Counted from the stretch's first letter, positions 31,039 through 43,965 are shown. The stretch is DNA of 64,000 bases from Stratiolaelaps scimitus (GCA_019614645.1 JABWDB010000047.1:372001-436000), one strand, 5' to 3'. Numbers and translations: made by a program. Notes: generated from the letters alone by a model not told the origin.

Positions 31039-32683
31039 ATTGGCAGCTCCTAAATAATAACACAGGGTACCCATTGATTTCTCGATGCCGCTAGCTCTCC
31101 ATCTTAACGCGAATAAGAACAACACGTGGACGTGGTATACTATACAATCAGTTGGACAGCAGAGCAATCGCCAGATCGCCTCTGGCTAGTTCGCGGCGAA
31201 TCGTCCGTTATTCTTGTGTGGTATACAACAATGGCAATCGTGCACTTTTTCTGCACAATTCCAAGGGCTCGATGATTCTCTTAGAAGTAACGCGTGCGGA
31301 CAGTCAGAAGAGACGGCTGAAAAGAAGCTGTTCTCATAAATCTTAAACCTATTGTATTTATAATAGAAATACATGATACTACTAAGTGATCGAGAGTAAC
31401 GTTTACTTTTGAACTATAAACTAGTTTTTTTTTATTAGTCAATTATAAAGGTGGACGACAATTGTACCGTCCGTTGAACATGAAATACGTCTAAGAACAC
31501 TTTCCTCTGTACGTTCCTAATAGAACATGGAGGAACAAGGAGGCTCCACTTCTCCAGTCCGTTACGCGTACCCAAAACGTTACCTTTTGAACATCCGATT
31601 GTTTTGAACGGGCAGATTTTCCATCACGGAGGTTTCACAACAAGACATGTATGGGTGAAGAAGTATACACATATTTTGTTGTTCGCACTGTTTTCTGCCG
31701 ATGATGGATACGGGAACAATTTCACCAAATCTCGAAAACGCCCGAAGAGGAACGTCTGCGGAAACGCTCTGTCGGCTCGAACGATCTCTACATGGTGACA
31801 CTCGTACATGGTTACGTTACTATCGCGCGATCTGGCTTTTTTCTAACCATTCCTCGCATTGCCGGAAGTAATTGCGTGATCTGTCTAACAATACAGAAAA
31901 TGCATACGGCTCCGGGAAGACGATACGTGTAACAATGGCAGATCCATTGACGACGACAGTCGCGAATCACTGACTGGAGCCACTGGCTACATCGTATCGC
32001 CTTGAATGTCTGCTGAACGGTGTGTTTTTTTCGGATAATCATCTCAAAATTTCTTAAATATACTGAAGACCTATCATTTTCCGCTATTGTAACGAACACC
32101 GCTGTTCGTCGATTCTCACTGTTCAGGGGACGGCCACAGATCGAGTCATCTGCACCTCATTACTTTGTAAAAATACTTAATTTATCTTCGTACAGTTTTT
32201 ATCGGCCGCATGGAATCATTCGTAGAGCTTTCCATAGATGGGTACAGGCAGCCTAGTCTGGTTGGCCTGTATGTCCTATCTGTGGCAAAATGGTGGTGTA
32301 ATAAATTGGTCCAACAATAAAAATGGTAAAAACAGTGATACGTGTCGGGGCCAGCACGTGTAAACAAAGCACATCCACATCTGAGAATAAACATGTTTAG
32401 GTTTGTTGGTGGACCAGTTGGGTCACACTTCAGTGACCTTGATCGAGTACATTCCCCAACGTGATATCTGGCGCAAATATTATTGCAATATCTACATAAA
32501 TAGTTAGAGTTGAATTTGTGGTAGCCCTTTTGCCCTGCGCGTATCATCGTGACTACCATTGAATTAAGTGACTATATTATGAGCTTTCATGCTTATTAAA
32601 GCAGCCGCACACACATAACTGTTTTAACAAACATGAATGTCGGGATGCCTGGAACGACCTGGGACACACCCCATTACTGGTGC

Positions 32684-32729
32684 CAAAAATTGCAGTTCCT
32701 TTATAAACCAATAAAATCTCTACCTTTTA
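32684..32729. repeat. SINE 3'-tail fragment
   Basis: Shares the segment around AAATTGCAG(C/T)TCCTT and AAACCAATAAA followed by TACCTTT with the SINE at 36897-37048, then diverges. The tRNA-like head is not visible here, so this is a truncated or old copy. It abuts the end of an unrecognised minus-strand reading frame. Confidence 0.6.
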
Positions 32730-33709
32730 TCAATTTGGCTAATTTGTCTAATTCCTCCTTCATGACGGCAAACAGCGAACGTTCACCAATCAGTCCTGGA
32801 AACTGAGCTACCACCAAGTCAGGAAAACAAATGAATACTGCACTATAGACGACTGGCGTAAGTGCTGCTCCCACTTTTGCCTCGACAGCATGTTCATGCA
32901 TTGTCCGCAGTAGATCGTTCAGTTGATGTTGATCGTAATGCAAATCGAGCCAATTTTTACACCTGGCCTTACCTTCATCTCAACGTCTTCCTCAACTTGT
33001 GCGCGAAGGTCCCCCAGTAGGGCAAAGGCGTCAAAACATGAACACCTCGAACAGAAAGAGCATATGCCGCTTACTTACCGTCAACAATTACGGATCGTCG
33101 AAGCGAACCACGTTTCAAATTTTCTTTGAAATCAGTATCAGAAGAGCGGAGCAATTCGTCTAAGCACCGATTGTCTCCTCCATCGAGGCTGACGTAAATA
33201 GTTTACATACAAATTTCACTGTAAATGTCCGATGCGATAGGTGAGAAACTGGACGGCTGCTTGGTTTTTGCAGATTTCTTGTTAATATGCCTTAGATGTC
33301 ATGTTTGAAGTAGTTGATTTATCGAAGCGCGCTCTAGAGACGTTGACACCACATTTGATCTGTGATCACATGATTGCCTTATATTAATAACAGAAAAACA
33401 ATAGGGGCACAGCGGCCGACGAGCTTAGATCGTAAACAGTTGTAACACTGTCGACTTCAATTGTGTTTCGTATATCATAGAATGTTCGACACAGTCGTTG
33501 CTGTTGTCGGAAACGTGAACATACTTCTTTAGCATAATAAATAGTCCTGTGTCATCTCAAAACGCAAAGAGAAGAAAACTGCTTAAATTTGCTTTTGATA
33601 ATGCTTCCGCACAATTCACATAGATACCTTACCATCTGTTGTTTGTCCAGCTTTAGAATGCTATGTTCAGAGGCGAAGTGTCGATGTCGAGCAGCCTAGA
33701 GAATGTTAT
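32701..33709 (-). pseudogene. Unrecognised minus-strand exon-like segments, possibly a decayed gene
   Basis: Three segments look protein-like. First, 33647-33709 reads AARHRHFASEHSILKLDKQQ between a CTCTAG acceptor and a GTAAGG donor. Second, about 33080-33190 reads CLDELLRSSDTDFKENLKRG and SLRRSVIVD before a GTAAGTAAG donor. Third, 32710-33035 reads DAFALLGDLRAQVEEDVEMK, then, after a one-base frame change near 32970, NDLLRTMHEHAVEAKVGAAL and GLIGERSLFAVMKEELDKLA. Splice phases do not fit together and one frame is broken, so this may be a degraded gene or I may have missed real junctions. I do not recognise the family. The 3' end runs into SINE-tail sequence. Confidence 0.35.
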
Positions 33710-34930
33710 ATTATCCTACAGCGATCTGGGCTCTGGACACCACAAACTGCAGACAAATGGAACATTTGTGGACTGAAGCCACGAGCCCCTGTACCATCGT
33801 AAAAGACTTGCAGCCCATCAAACTGCCGAAATTCGAAAATCGGAGTTACAGGCAGAGTTAATATTACATTAACTCAACACTACATCTCCGTTAAAAACCA
33901 CAGTGAGAATTAATGTTATTATAATTCAACACTACAGAATACAATGTGAGCGAATTACAACAGAAAACTGCGGTTAAATGAGAGAACTTTATTCTATTGT
34001 TCCATAATACAGATAGAGACGACGTTACGTGTGGCAGATAATGGCATATGATGTTGCCGTTAGTTGGCAACAATGATGATGGGTTGACCTATCGGAAGTT
34101 AGTTACCACACAGCGTGCGAAACCTGTCGCAATTAGCACTGCAATAGTAGAGGCAATGTGACTCTTTTATATACACAGAAGTTCGGTTTATATAGCTACT
34201 CCTATGAGTAGAGGTATACACGAATTAACGCATTCTATGTAAGTCCATCATTTTTTTGCCCCGCCACATCTCCTGAGAGATATAGTATATATATATATAT
34301 ATATCAGGAGATGGGACAATCACAGATTTACAATCTACACTCAGGCATGTTCAACCGCCGCACCCCGTATCTAGCTTAGATAATTTATGGGCAGGCATAT
34401 ACGTGAAGAGCTTCGTAGAGATTTCAAACAATAACAAATGCTATGTCGGAGAGAATAGAACAAAATACAGAGAATTTGATCAGTTTACCTCAAATAAACA
34501 GCAGCATGCCGCCGACCTGAACAACAGCTAATTTCCAACAAGCGATGGACCAACTCACTTTCCCGATATTGTCTCAAGCCATGCACAGATGTTCTATGGA
34601 CGCACTCGAGGTCAGTGAATTTTCTGTTGAAATTGTCGACTCCTCGAAATTGTGTTGTAGTCGCTTCGCGCAGGAGTTCCATTACAACTGTATCACGCGA
34701 TATTTCACCGCATGCTCCATATACGAGCGTGAGTAGTAGAACGGAGATATTGTAAATACAACGATTCTCACCCTGCATTCGTACGCCCGACGCACGGGAA
34801 GAATATTTATAGCTCTTTATTTGCTCGGTGCCTCCCACTACGTATGACTAGATAGAGCTTTGTGAGTTGACCGTGAGATTATTCCTGGGCCGGCGAACGT
34901 ACACAGGCACATCTGCATCTCCCGCGTGAC
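33710..34930. other. Intergenic DNA with an inverted repeat around a TA run
   Basis: No coding exon supported. CATCTCCTGA at 34267-34276 and its exact complement TCAGGAGATG at 34304-34313 flank a (TA)n core, forming a 10-bp palindrome with an AT-rich centre. Confidence 0.6.
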
Positions 34931-35207
34931 CACCGTTTACTGTAGCTCAGCCGAAGACAACGGGACAACAAGAGCGACAGTACAACGGTCACAACAACCA
35001 CAGCAGCAAGAACAACAAGAACAGCATCGTGCGTCTTGAAATCTATCCAGTTCAGCGGTGTGAAGCGGCGGCGGCGACGTTTGTGTTGGAGTGATTTATT
35101 TCGGCTATTTGGCGATTATGTTAGCACGGAGCTGGGGCATCGGCCATCAGCGGATGACCACGGCGAGGACAGCAACAAGCACACAACAGAAATAGCAACG
35201 TGTGCCT

Positions 35208-35405
35208 ATGGAGAGAAAAGGTATGAAGAGATTGCCCAGCGGTCCTTTTCAGGGCAGAACAGACCGGCGACAAATGTGCCTTGACAAACTAGTTAGGCTG
35301 GCCATTCGAACTGCTGGAAATAGTAAACAAGGTATGCTGCATGAAGATCATAGGGGAGCATATGAGTGGAACCTACTACTGCGACTATTCAACGGTAAAA
35401 GGTAG
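35208..35405 (+). CDS. Candidate small ORF or first coding exon, unknown function
   Basis: A 65-codon frame starting MERKGMKRLPSGPF and containing DKLVRLAIRTAGNSKQG and WNLLLRLFNGKR before a TAG. The 250 bases upstream are rich in CAACAA/CAGCAG, like the 5' leaders of other genes in this window. A GTAAAAGG donor-like sequence lies at 35394. It could be the first exon of a gene whose later exons I cannot identify, or a chance ORF. No family match is recognised. Confidence 0.25.
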   Translation: MERKGMKRLPSGPFQGRTDRRQMCLDKLVRLAIRTAGNSKQGMLHEDHRGAYEWNLLLRLFNGKR

Positions 35406-35409
35406 CGAT

Positions 35410-36890
35410 TCATGAAAAATGCCATTTTCGCACCACTGAAACCAGTCCCGATTATCAATTAGTGTACTTTATTTAAATACTTCATCGTTGTTTCAAGCTT
35501 GTTGGGGCGCCGTCATCTGCATAAGCAATGTTAGCTAGAAGTTTCCACTCTTGTTCGAATACAATATTCTTCGTGCTTTATTCTACATCTCTATGCCGAT
35601 ATTACACCTAATTATATAAATTATTATTATTACACAATTATTGTTGTGGGTTGCAGTGGCAGCAACAAATTGAAGCGGTTGCAATCAAGTAACAAAGTGA
35701 TACATTTATTACACTATTGGCATCACCTTCACAGATCGAGAGATTGGGGCAGAACATTTTGACTAATTACTCGTTGATATGCAAATTTCACAGTAAAGAT
35801 CAAAAGGCAATGTGTGTAATTATGCTCAAGTTAAGCGAACAACGCGGGCATGTCAGCAGTATAAGTTGCAACTTAAACTGAGACAGGCAGACCGATGGCG
35901 CTCGCTGAACGTAGAAGCCCGTGTATTTTTTCAGAAAAAAAGAACCTTTGCTAAGTTGCCCAGCAGCGTTTGCTTAATACTGTTGTCGTGATTACTATGT
36001 GTGTGTGTGTGTGTGTCCGCACGTCATCAACCGACAGTTGACCCCGAGGTGAATCAAAAGTCAACTGGTGGTTACAGATCATCGCCGTGGTGAAGTTCAT
36101 AATTTCGACATCGCGCTTACGTTGCTGGGTTGCATGCAACGGAATGGAAGAAAAGCTTTATGCTGACGAGATCTATGCGTAAGTGACATCCGTAATTACA
36201 GCCGTTAGTGTATCAGGGAGGCGCGCACCCCGTGGCTCCGAGTAGCCTTCTTCTGACTGGATCGGCTGAATGTTGCACGAGTAACTTAACAACAATTCAA
36301 AACAGCCTTAGATCAACGTTAACCTGATGAAAAAAAACGTGTGGGAGAATTTACTTTATATAGAATAGGGGCTTAGGAGAAAAATCTCTAATGTGACGGT
36401 TGTGTTTTCCAAATGATAGCATGCATTGGTCACGTGTAGAGAAGGTGCCGTATATCGATTACCTCGATGTCTATGTTTCTATAGGGAAGCAATGTTGGGT
36501 GACTGAGAATTATTTTAAAGCAAGCTCGTGTAGCACCCAGGCCCAACAGTTAAACTCAGCCTTTGTCAGCCTTTTCCTGCATAGTGTCCCTGACTTTAAT
36601 AGGTTTGGAGTTACCTAAAATTTGTTCCTAAAAAATACATACTTTAATACTAAAATATACGCCCCTACCTACTATAGCATATAACTAACGACAAGCGAAG
36701 ATCTCACATACATTTTCGAATTGCAAAGATCGTACATGCATCGTACGAGTCTTCCAGATTTGTCAATAAAGTTAGAGTTGTCAATAAAAAGGGGAGAGAT
36801 ATCGAATAACCTCTCTTAAACGTGATGAAAAAAACGGGGCACCGGAAATCGCTGGGCGTAGTCAAAACATAATCAGTAATTATAGAGTAA
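35410..36890. other. Intergenic region, nothing recognised
   Basis: AT-rich sequence with a short (GT)n run at about 35997-36014. No coding exon, RNA gene or mobile element was recognised. Confidence 0.5.
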
Positions 36891-36896
36891 TTAAAC

Positions 36897-37048
36897 ATCA
36901 GCGCAGTGGCTTGGACGGCTAAGTCTCTGGCTATCGGAAGCCAGAGGCCGCAGGTTCGAGCCCTGCCGTGTGACATATAAGAGAGCTTAAGCATTGTAAA
37001 AATTGCAGCTCCTTCAATAAACCAATAAACTTTTACCTTTACCTTTAC
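36897..37048 (+). mobile_element. tRNA-derived SINE, nearly complete copy
   Basis: Starts with a tRNA-like head: CAGTGGCTTGGACGGCTAAG resembles an A box, and GGTTCGAGCCC at 36953-36963 fits the pol III B box GGTTCRANYCC. CTCTGGC...GCCAGAG between them forms an anticodon-arm-like stem. A unique body follows, ending in AATAAACCAATAAA and a (TTTACC)n tail. Related tails occur at 32684-32729 and probably 39777-39798. No intact tRNA cloverleaf or canonical acceptor stem was seen, so it is a SINE and not a tRNA gene. Confidence 0.75.
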
Positions 37049-37366
37049 CATGGGTGTTCTATATTACTCACCAATATGGAAATCATTGGAGTTCGTTCGT
37101 CTGTCTATGTTAACGTGACACACCTAAAGAAAAAAAGAAGGCAGAAGCGATAAACAAGCCCGTTGTAGCAACCATATTTGCAATTGCTGTCGCTCGATAG
37201 ACAACTTTTGTTGTGTGATTTTTTACGTGCGATCACTGGCCAGCGATCGATGAAGATGCTCACATGGCGCCGAAATGAATCTACGCCAACCCCGCAGCGT
37301 CCCGAACATTCTTTCGCTGAACTGGCCCCGTGTTGACTGTGCACCTGTGTACACATTATCTATCTA

Positions 37367-37421
<55 letters not shown>

Positions 37422-38835
37422 GAGCAGCTTCATGTTCACTTAAGTACCTTTTCTTTGACGTGCATCTCCATAATACCACTCGCATTTCTATTTTGTTCTT
37501 ATTTTTGTTCTGTTTATTTTATTGCTCACGAACCGTTCAGCGTTTTTCACTTCGAGGTGTCATTCTCATTTCTGGCTCATTAGCGTTGGTCGCCCGATGA
37601 CCCGACATCTGATTCACCTTTACTCGGCTCGTCGTTGTTGAGTCATTTCGGGTCAGTTTTGAAGCACAAGAAATGCAAGCCTGCATACGACAGCATCAAT
37701 TTCTTCATTTGCTTACATCTGCTCCAGTTTGTCGGTATCGCCAGAATAACAGTGGCATTATTTTGTCCGACGAAAGGCCAATTGGCCCAACGCTCGCTCG
37801 CAGAGCAAGAGCCAAGACAACAGAACTGAGTGAGCATTCACGCGTGCGCGGGGGGGGGGGGGGGCGGTATATAGGATCGGATCTAACGGTAAACACTTTG
37901 AGGAGGAATGGAACACTTGTGGCTACTGTTGCCTCAATAATAATCAGAGAAGAACAAACTTTATGACAACTCAATCGGGAACGATAGCGATGCGTCTCTA
38001 TTGTTGTATAATCATGTGTGGTAGAAATGAGATGATCGCTGATACTTGCCTGGTGATAAGTGCTGATAGGGTACTATCGACTGCGGCCATCATGATAATA
38101 ACAATCAACACCATTCGAGTATACATGAATGTATTATACATACACAAGTAGCGCTCTAGTGGCCGGTGAAAAGAAGATAATGGCTTGAATAAGTAGCTCA
38201 GGTTGTAGTCTATCTATTTTCGGCAGGCAGCGTTAGTCTCTTTGAGCGAATGCATTTCACCGTCTCCATCCAGCCCTAAGTCGAATGTTATAGATGACAC
38301 TCTCATATAGGCATAATATAAAGCAAATAATGTAGACAGACTGAGAAAGATGAATCAGCCAAGCAATATACCGGACAAGGTTAAGTTGGCGGAAGGTACT
38401 TTGCAGATTTTTGCTAAAATAACCGGCCTAAGGCACTAAGGCCACGAAGCACGTCTGACTCTGCCGAGCAGAAAATCTATTATTGACTGGGGCTGTTGTG
38501 GGCTGGTTTCAGTCGAAATGATTTCGGTGGGTGCAATAACCGTAACAATAACGGCGCAAGTGGCAGCGAACAGGGACTTCGCGCAATAGAGATGTCGATT
38601 TTGATACGGCATGCAGTGTCGACCGCCTCCTGCCAGGTGCGAACTGTTCGGAGTGACACATGTCAACATTATACTTCAGAGAGGTTATAGAATGTGTGAA
38701 TAAAAGTAATATCTGAATGAAGGCATCATAGCAATTGAGATTACTTCCACTATTGATCACGGCTGGTTGGCTCGGGAGCCAGAAAATGGCGGCTACCGGC
38801 GAGATACCTGAAAGTTGTACTAAGCAGTATATAGA
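37049..38835. other. Intergenic region with microsatellites
   Basis: Holds (TA)n at about 37367-37419 preceded by (TATC)n, and a run of about 15 G at 37848-37863. Several overlapping short frames exist, but none is protein-like enough to support. Confidence 0.55.
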
Positions 38836-38849
38836 ATGAACTGTACTTT

Positions 38850-39101
38850 TCAGCGCTCATCAACGCCACCCGAAAGCATCATAGTGCGAACGTTCCGGTG
38901 GCTTATCCCGACGAAAATCTCATACAAGACACGTGCAACGCCGATGGTCACACGGAGTTGGCCGTCAGTGTCGCTTATTTGCCAGTTCACGCGAGAATTG
39001 GCGGCATCAACTGTAAAAGCGGCTGCGGACTCACTTTTCAGCTTTACAGAATCACCACAAAATCTATTGTCAACATAAAGCTTTGCAAATATTGTCATTA
39101 G
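38850..39101. other. Unresolved exon-like block, open on both strands
   Basis: About 250 bases with long open frames on both strands. Plus strand: a TACTTTTCAG acceptor precedes a Cys-containing frame (NADGHTELAVSVAYLPVHAR, INCKSGCGLTFQ) ending at 39101. Minus strand: FTVDAANSRVNWQISDTDGQ and LRVTIGVARVLYEIFVGISH ending at 38850. Base composition is more exon-like than the flanks. I cannot tell which strand, if any, is coding. Confidence 0.3.
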
Positions 39102-39689
39102 TGGCATTGTTTTTTGATGCCTCTCTCATCAGAAGAACAAAACAATACTGCTCACTGTGATCTAATGATACTACTGAGCTAAACAAAACAGTAGGATATC
39201 AACATTAATATTAATAATAACACTCAATTTAGCAGCAGCAGCAGCGTGCGGTCAGTAAGTGTTTTGTGCTTCTCTGGTTAGCTGACAAGGCAACTGGACA
39301 TGCTGTTTATGATCAGGCCGCATCGAAGTTTGCAGTCAGTTTGATGAAGGTGGCATAAAGTGTTCAGTGCGCTCTTTGGGACGGAAACACTGAATAGGCT
39401 CAATTGTTTATACGACTTGATGTTAGTGTAACATTAGACAGAGCAATTGCTTGTTTTTTTCGTCCGGCGCAAGAAAGTGTTTCCTTACGGAAGAAGTGTT
39501 TTCCAACAGTAAAGCCAAATGGAACGTTGTCATAGTGTCTTGGTGTCCGTGTGCATTCACTTCCTGTAATTCAAGGGCTAAATACAACAACGGTTGTACT
39601 TACTGGAATTTCAACGATTTGACACAGGTCATAAATTTCTCCTCACTGCTAGTAGAGATTGTGTAACTTTCAGATCGGATATCATCTGT

Positions 39690-39798
39690 AAGTGAGCTAG
39701 ATGGCCGACTCGTATACCCAAGGTTCAATTCCACAGTGCCACATACACGTAAACCAAAACAGCCATTGTGCGCGTTGTTGGTTTATTAATAAGGGTTA
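39690..39798 (+). mobile_element. Degraded tRNA-derived SINE-like copy
   Basis: GGTTCAATTCC at 39722-39732 matches the pol III B box, with an A-box-like segment (GAGCTAGATGGCCGACTCG) about 40 bases upstream. TTGGTTTATTAATAAGGGTT at 39779-39798 resembles the complement of the tail of the 36.9 kb SINE. Sequence between the two differs from that copy. Confidence 0.4.
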
Positions 39799-41341
39799 GT
39801 CATCTTTTTTGTTCCGCCAGACATCGGCTGAAATGGAATCACCGAGCCGAGAGTTTCTACTGAATCAGCCTTTTTCCCACACGATTATTACATTACTCTG
39901 GTGTAACTGTTTCCTGATGCCTGCTGTTATGGCAGAGGCTGAAATCGAACAGCCAGATGCGGTGCATCGTATTCATCACCTTACTTTAGCCGCGCTAGAA
40001 ACCGATACCATCTAACATATCAATAGCAGCAGCAACAACAACAACAACAACAACAAAGGCTATAACAAGCACAACAACAACACCACCAGCACAACATCAA
40101 CGAACCAACGACACAGGCATAAATGTACCCAGGCAGGCGAAATTGACGTTCGAAATCACTCCAGCAGCCTTCTGTGCCCCGCAAGTGTTTGTTTGCTGGA
40201 CGTCTAGCTATGTATCAGTCTGTATGTATGTCCATCCGTCCGTCTGTCTGTCTGTTCGTATATCTGTCATCCTGTCACGTTCGCGTCGGCCGACGGATCG
40301 TTGCCAATGCACTAGTTGATTTGAACGGCTGTCCGCGTGATCCCACCCCCTCGATGCCGCCAGCTAACCGATTGCAATTCTCAATTTCTCTGTGGCCGCA
40401 ACAGAAGCAGATCTCAGATGCTGCACGGTGATTGCCCTGAGCAGGCCAGCTACAGCGGCACTCTCAGGGAGGTGTTCAAACCCCCTGAGCGAGATTGACT
40501 CGATGAAAGGTGGCGGCCGTTCCCCTGACGTTGACCACAGCGTCGCGTGGAGGCCGCGATGGCTACCGCGTGGGCGTATCTGTGGGCAGGCATCAGTGAC
40601 ACAGACGGCATCAGGCGCAGATGATGATCACAGCCAATCCCGTGATCCTCGTCAGCGGCGAACGCCGACGCCGCCGAACAAGCACGACGATGAAGAGCAG
40701 CAAAGTCGGCTAGTAGTTGAAGAAGAAGAAGACCCCCACCTCGTCTTCCATCTGCCGTCTTCGTACACCTCATGTCTTCATTGCACCTCAGCGCACTTGT
40801 TCCAATCACGTGATATCAGCGGGATCTTAGCGTTGCCATTGAAGCTCGATACCCGCTGCCGGTGTGCGTCGTCATAGCGTAGCGTCGATACAATACCAAC
40901 AATTGATAATCGTCCAGTCGAAAGGTCGACAGGCCGACACGTTAGAAAGGACATAAGCCGTCACACTACGAGAAAAGCAACCAATCAGGGAAAGAGATAG
41001 CGAGAGAGAACAGAGATTGATTCTGACGAATCTGTCTTTTGACCTTCGTTTTTCATTTCATCTCTCACCAACGCCTGTTACCCGAGAGCAGCTGGAGGCG
41101 GCTGTGTGTGTGCCGTTGGCCCGATTGTGTCTGCCCGTAGCATCCTATAGAGCCATGTTATTATTCTGAAATGAACCGTTTGTCCAACTGCGACGAAATA
41201 GAAAACTCGATCAAGCAATCAATCAATCACCTTGGGGTATGATGGGTTGGAGACCGGAACTGACTGAAAGTTGCGGATTGCCGGGATGTATAATAGTACA
41301 AAAGATGACTTCGCGATAAACCTTGTCATTAGTATTATCAT

Positions 41342-41383
<42 letters not shown>

Positions 41384-43965
41384 TCATATATCGTGGTTAG
41401 TCCGTGAATTGTTTGTTCGTAACTTCGATCGACAGTGAGTGAGAGCATGTATTTCCCGTCAGAATGTTTCAGGCGATAATCCATTAGAGTCTGTCTTGCT
41501 AGTTCCACTATTTGTTCAGAAGCGACATAAATCGTATTCGCTAAGGTCATATCATTGAAGCATTTAGTATTGTTTCTCTTATTTACCTTACGCTTGCTAT
41601 TTCATCCAAGTTGCTATAAAATTTGATAGATTTAGGTGCTCGCTTACATAATTATACGTTGGGATGAAATGAACTCCTCTTACAGAACCAGGCTTGCTAC
41701 AAACATTTATATGAATAAACCGAACATGAGCTGATTTGACACTGAATCTAATTACCGGTGTAAAAGCGTTCGTAGAGCTCAAGTTACACCTATGGTCAAG
41801 TTACACCTGCAGCCGACACATAAGTTCTTATGAGGAACTAATGCATGGTCAGTTTACTTTAAACATTACCGTGCATAGCTACGCACAATAAGCACTCATT
41901 TAATATACGTAATTAACACGTATGTCTGCCAAAAGAACATATCTATCCACAGAATTCGTGTGAATTAGAAACGTTTGAATACCTTACCAAGCAGGATTTC
42001 CGATTAAAACGCCATACGGAAAATGAGACCGAGTATCTGTCCCTCACCGATCTGGTAGACAATCAAAGGATTGTTGCGATAATGGACGCTGCCATCTCTA
42101 TTTATTTTCTAAAATTTTCCATGCGAGTCAATGAGTAAATACTAAATGCTTGGTTAGAATTCACTATTACCTTCACTGTTGTATAATAAGAAATGAGTTT
42201 TTCATGGTCGACATCGATACAGACTTAGTATTCGATTATTTCAGCGCGGAGTAAATACCTCACAATTGTAATGCTTCATTTACACAAAACAAAAATCGCT
42301 CTTTAGCGTCGTGTGGTATATCAGAAAGTTTTGTGATTTATCTAGGTTTTGAAGTATTTGTTTTGTGATAGGGATACGAATCTGTAGTGAGACAATAGGT
42401 CATCGTTGACAAAATGTAAATCTGATTAGACCATTCAATTCAACTTGTGGAGATGAGTTCTAGGATTTGAGTAGAGCCCAAAAAAATGGCAAAGCATGCC
42501 ATTTTTTTCTACCTTATTTTACCATCGTGACTATCGTGCTACAAGTCCTAATGGACTTGACGTGAACATATATCGACGTGACACCTAGGGGTTGACATCG
42601 AAGGCAGATCTTAATATTTTGGGATTGTCAGCCAAACATTGTGAGATTCAAGTACTCCGCGCGCGCGCGCGCGTGTCTCGAGGCGAGCTCATGGCAAGTG
42701 GGGCGTCTTAAATGAGCCTGATGCATTGGATCATACGCTGGATCCCATACTTATGCGGTGGTCCAATTAAAATGGTACCTATTTCACCAGGAATGATGCG
42801 AGCAATGGGATTTCGTGTTCAGCTAACCTCATGTCTATCTAGCAGTATTTCTCGCCGTACACCGACTTAACTCTGTCACGTACCCACAAACTTCTTGACC
42901 TGGCGACCACTTGCTCATCAATCATACCACGTCTTCAATCATAGCAAGCCTTCTCCATAGTGGACTAGACGAGACAGGACAATCCAAAGTTAATCCAAAT
43001 CTATATATGTATATATATATAATCTACGTTACGGATCATATAGAACTACACAGCTAAGCACTACCCGACCACATGATTAGCATGCGCTTGCATTAACAAT
43101 TAATTGATATTGTTCCACTTTTGTGTCCACCCTTTCTAATCAATTCGTCGATTTCATCCGTCCAACCACTTTTCTGTACCCTGCCGGCTCTGCTCATCAC
43201 CGCTCAGATCAGAGTCTTCAATGCTCAGATCTGAAACGCTTCACACCCCGACCCTTCTGTCTATGATTGTGGTGGTTATTGCTCTAGTGGACAGCTGTTG
43301 TTATTATTGTTACCCTAGTTGCTCTTGTTGCTGCTGCTGCTGCTGCGGTTATGACCAGGGCTTGTATTTTGACACTTTGCAAGACGCGAAGACGAACAGA
43401 AGAATTTGCGTGGCATTGCCATGGCCAGATGTTATTCGCCAGCCGCCGCGCGATATTCTCTGCCACACGATGTTTTACAAAGGTAAATCGCAGAAGGTGA
43501 TCTCCTCCGCCGGTTGTTTGGTGATTGACCGTCACCGGTGGCGGCGGCGGCGGCGATCTTATGCTTCCCCGATGACGTATGGGTGAGTGGGCGCTTATGG
43601 TTCAGCACTGAAGAATCGTACCTCAGGAGGAAAGCCATGGTGAACACCCGGTTCTTTATTCATTCTCCTGTTTGCGAGAATGTTGTTGTTGCTGTTTGTT
43701 CCCTTTCATCCCTCGATAGAAGCTACGAGCAGCATAGTACGGCTAGCTGGCCAGAAAGTCAGCGCGCATCGTCCGTTCAGTGAAAGCTGCCCTTGCCCGC
43801 CTGGTGAGCCATTCCGGTGGCAGCCGCAACTTCTCCTCGGGATTCACCGCGCTGCGGTTTGGGCCAAGTATGCATTCATGTAGGTAGGTAGCCGGGCGTG
43901 TAAGAGGGCTATAGGAAAGTATCCATGTTGGCACTCGTTTGTCCGCCAAGATGCCGCGGTACAGG
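39799..43965. other. Repeat-rich region with a possible terminal exon near 40.4 kb
   Basis: CAGCAGCAACAACAA runs lie at 40026-40052, then (TA)n at about 41346-41381, (CG)n at about 42658-42673 and (GGC)n at about 43539-43556. A CTCTGTGGCCGCAACAG acceptor-like site at about 40402 opens a frame with MLHGDCPEQASYSGTLREVF ending at TGA near 40494; it could be a last exon, followed by a long UTR. AAAAAATGGCA with its complement near 42481-42511 forms another hairpin. Nothing else is supported. Confidence 0.4.

Larger units (their letters stand above)
29133..32683. other. Gene-poor region after Exo84, with hairpins and TA repeats
   Basis: No convincing coding exon. AATAAA occurs at about 29989 after a long (TA)n run (about 29947-29987), a possible Exo84 poly(A) region. 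More (TA)n lies at about 30208-30236 and 30655-30672. The notable content is the hairpin cluster at 30381-31038, listed separately. Confidence 0.6.

Noticed and set aside
36897..36970. A functional tRNA gene
   Set aside because: B box and an arm-like stem are present but the acceptor stem and standard cloverleaf do not form, and tail and relatives identify a SINE.
40392..40877. 161-codon plus-strand frame
   Set aside because: Composition follows CAG/GAC repeats and the translation has no domain pattern. A different frame at its start (MLHGDCPEQASYSG) looks more like a short terminal exon.
43221..43586. 121-codon frame with a Cys-rich run
   Set aside because: The Cys run comes from a TGC/TGT trinucleotide repeat, and the frame stops before the TATA box of the cuticle gene.
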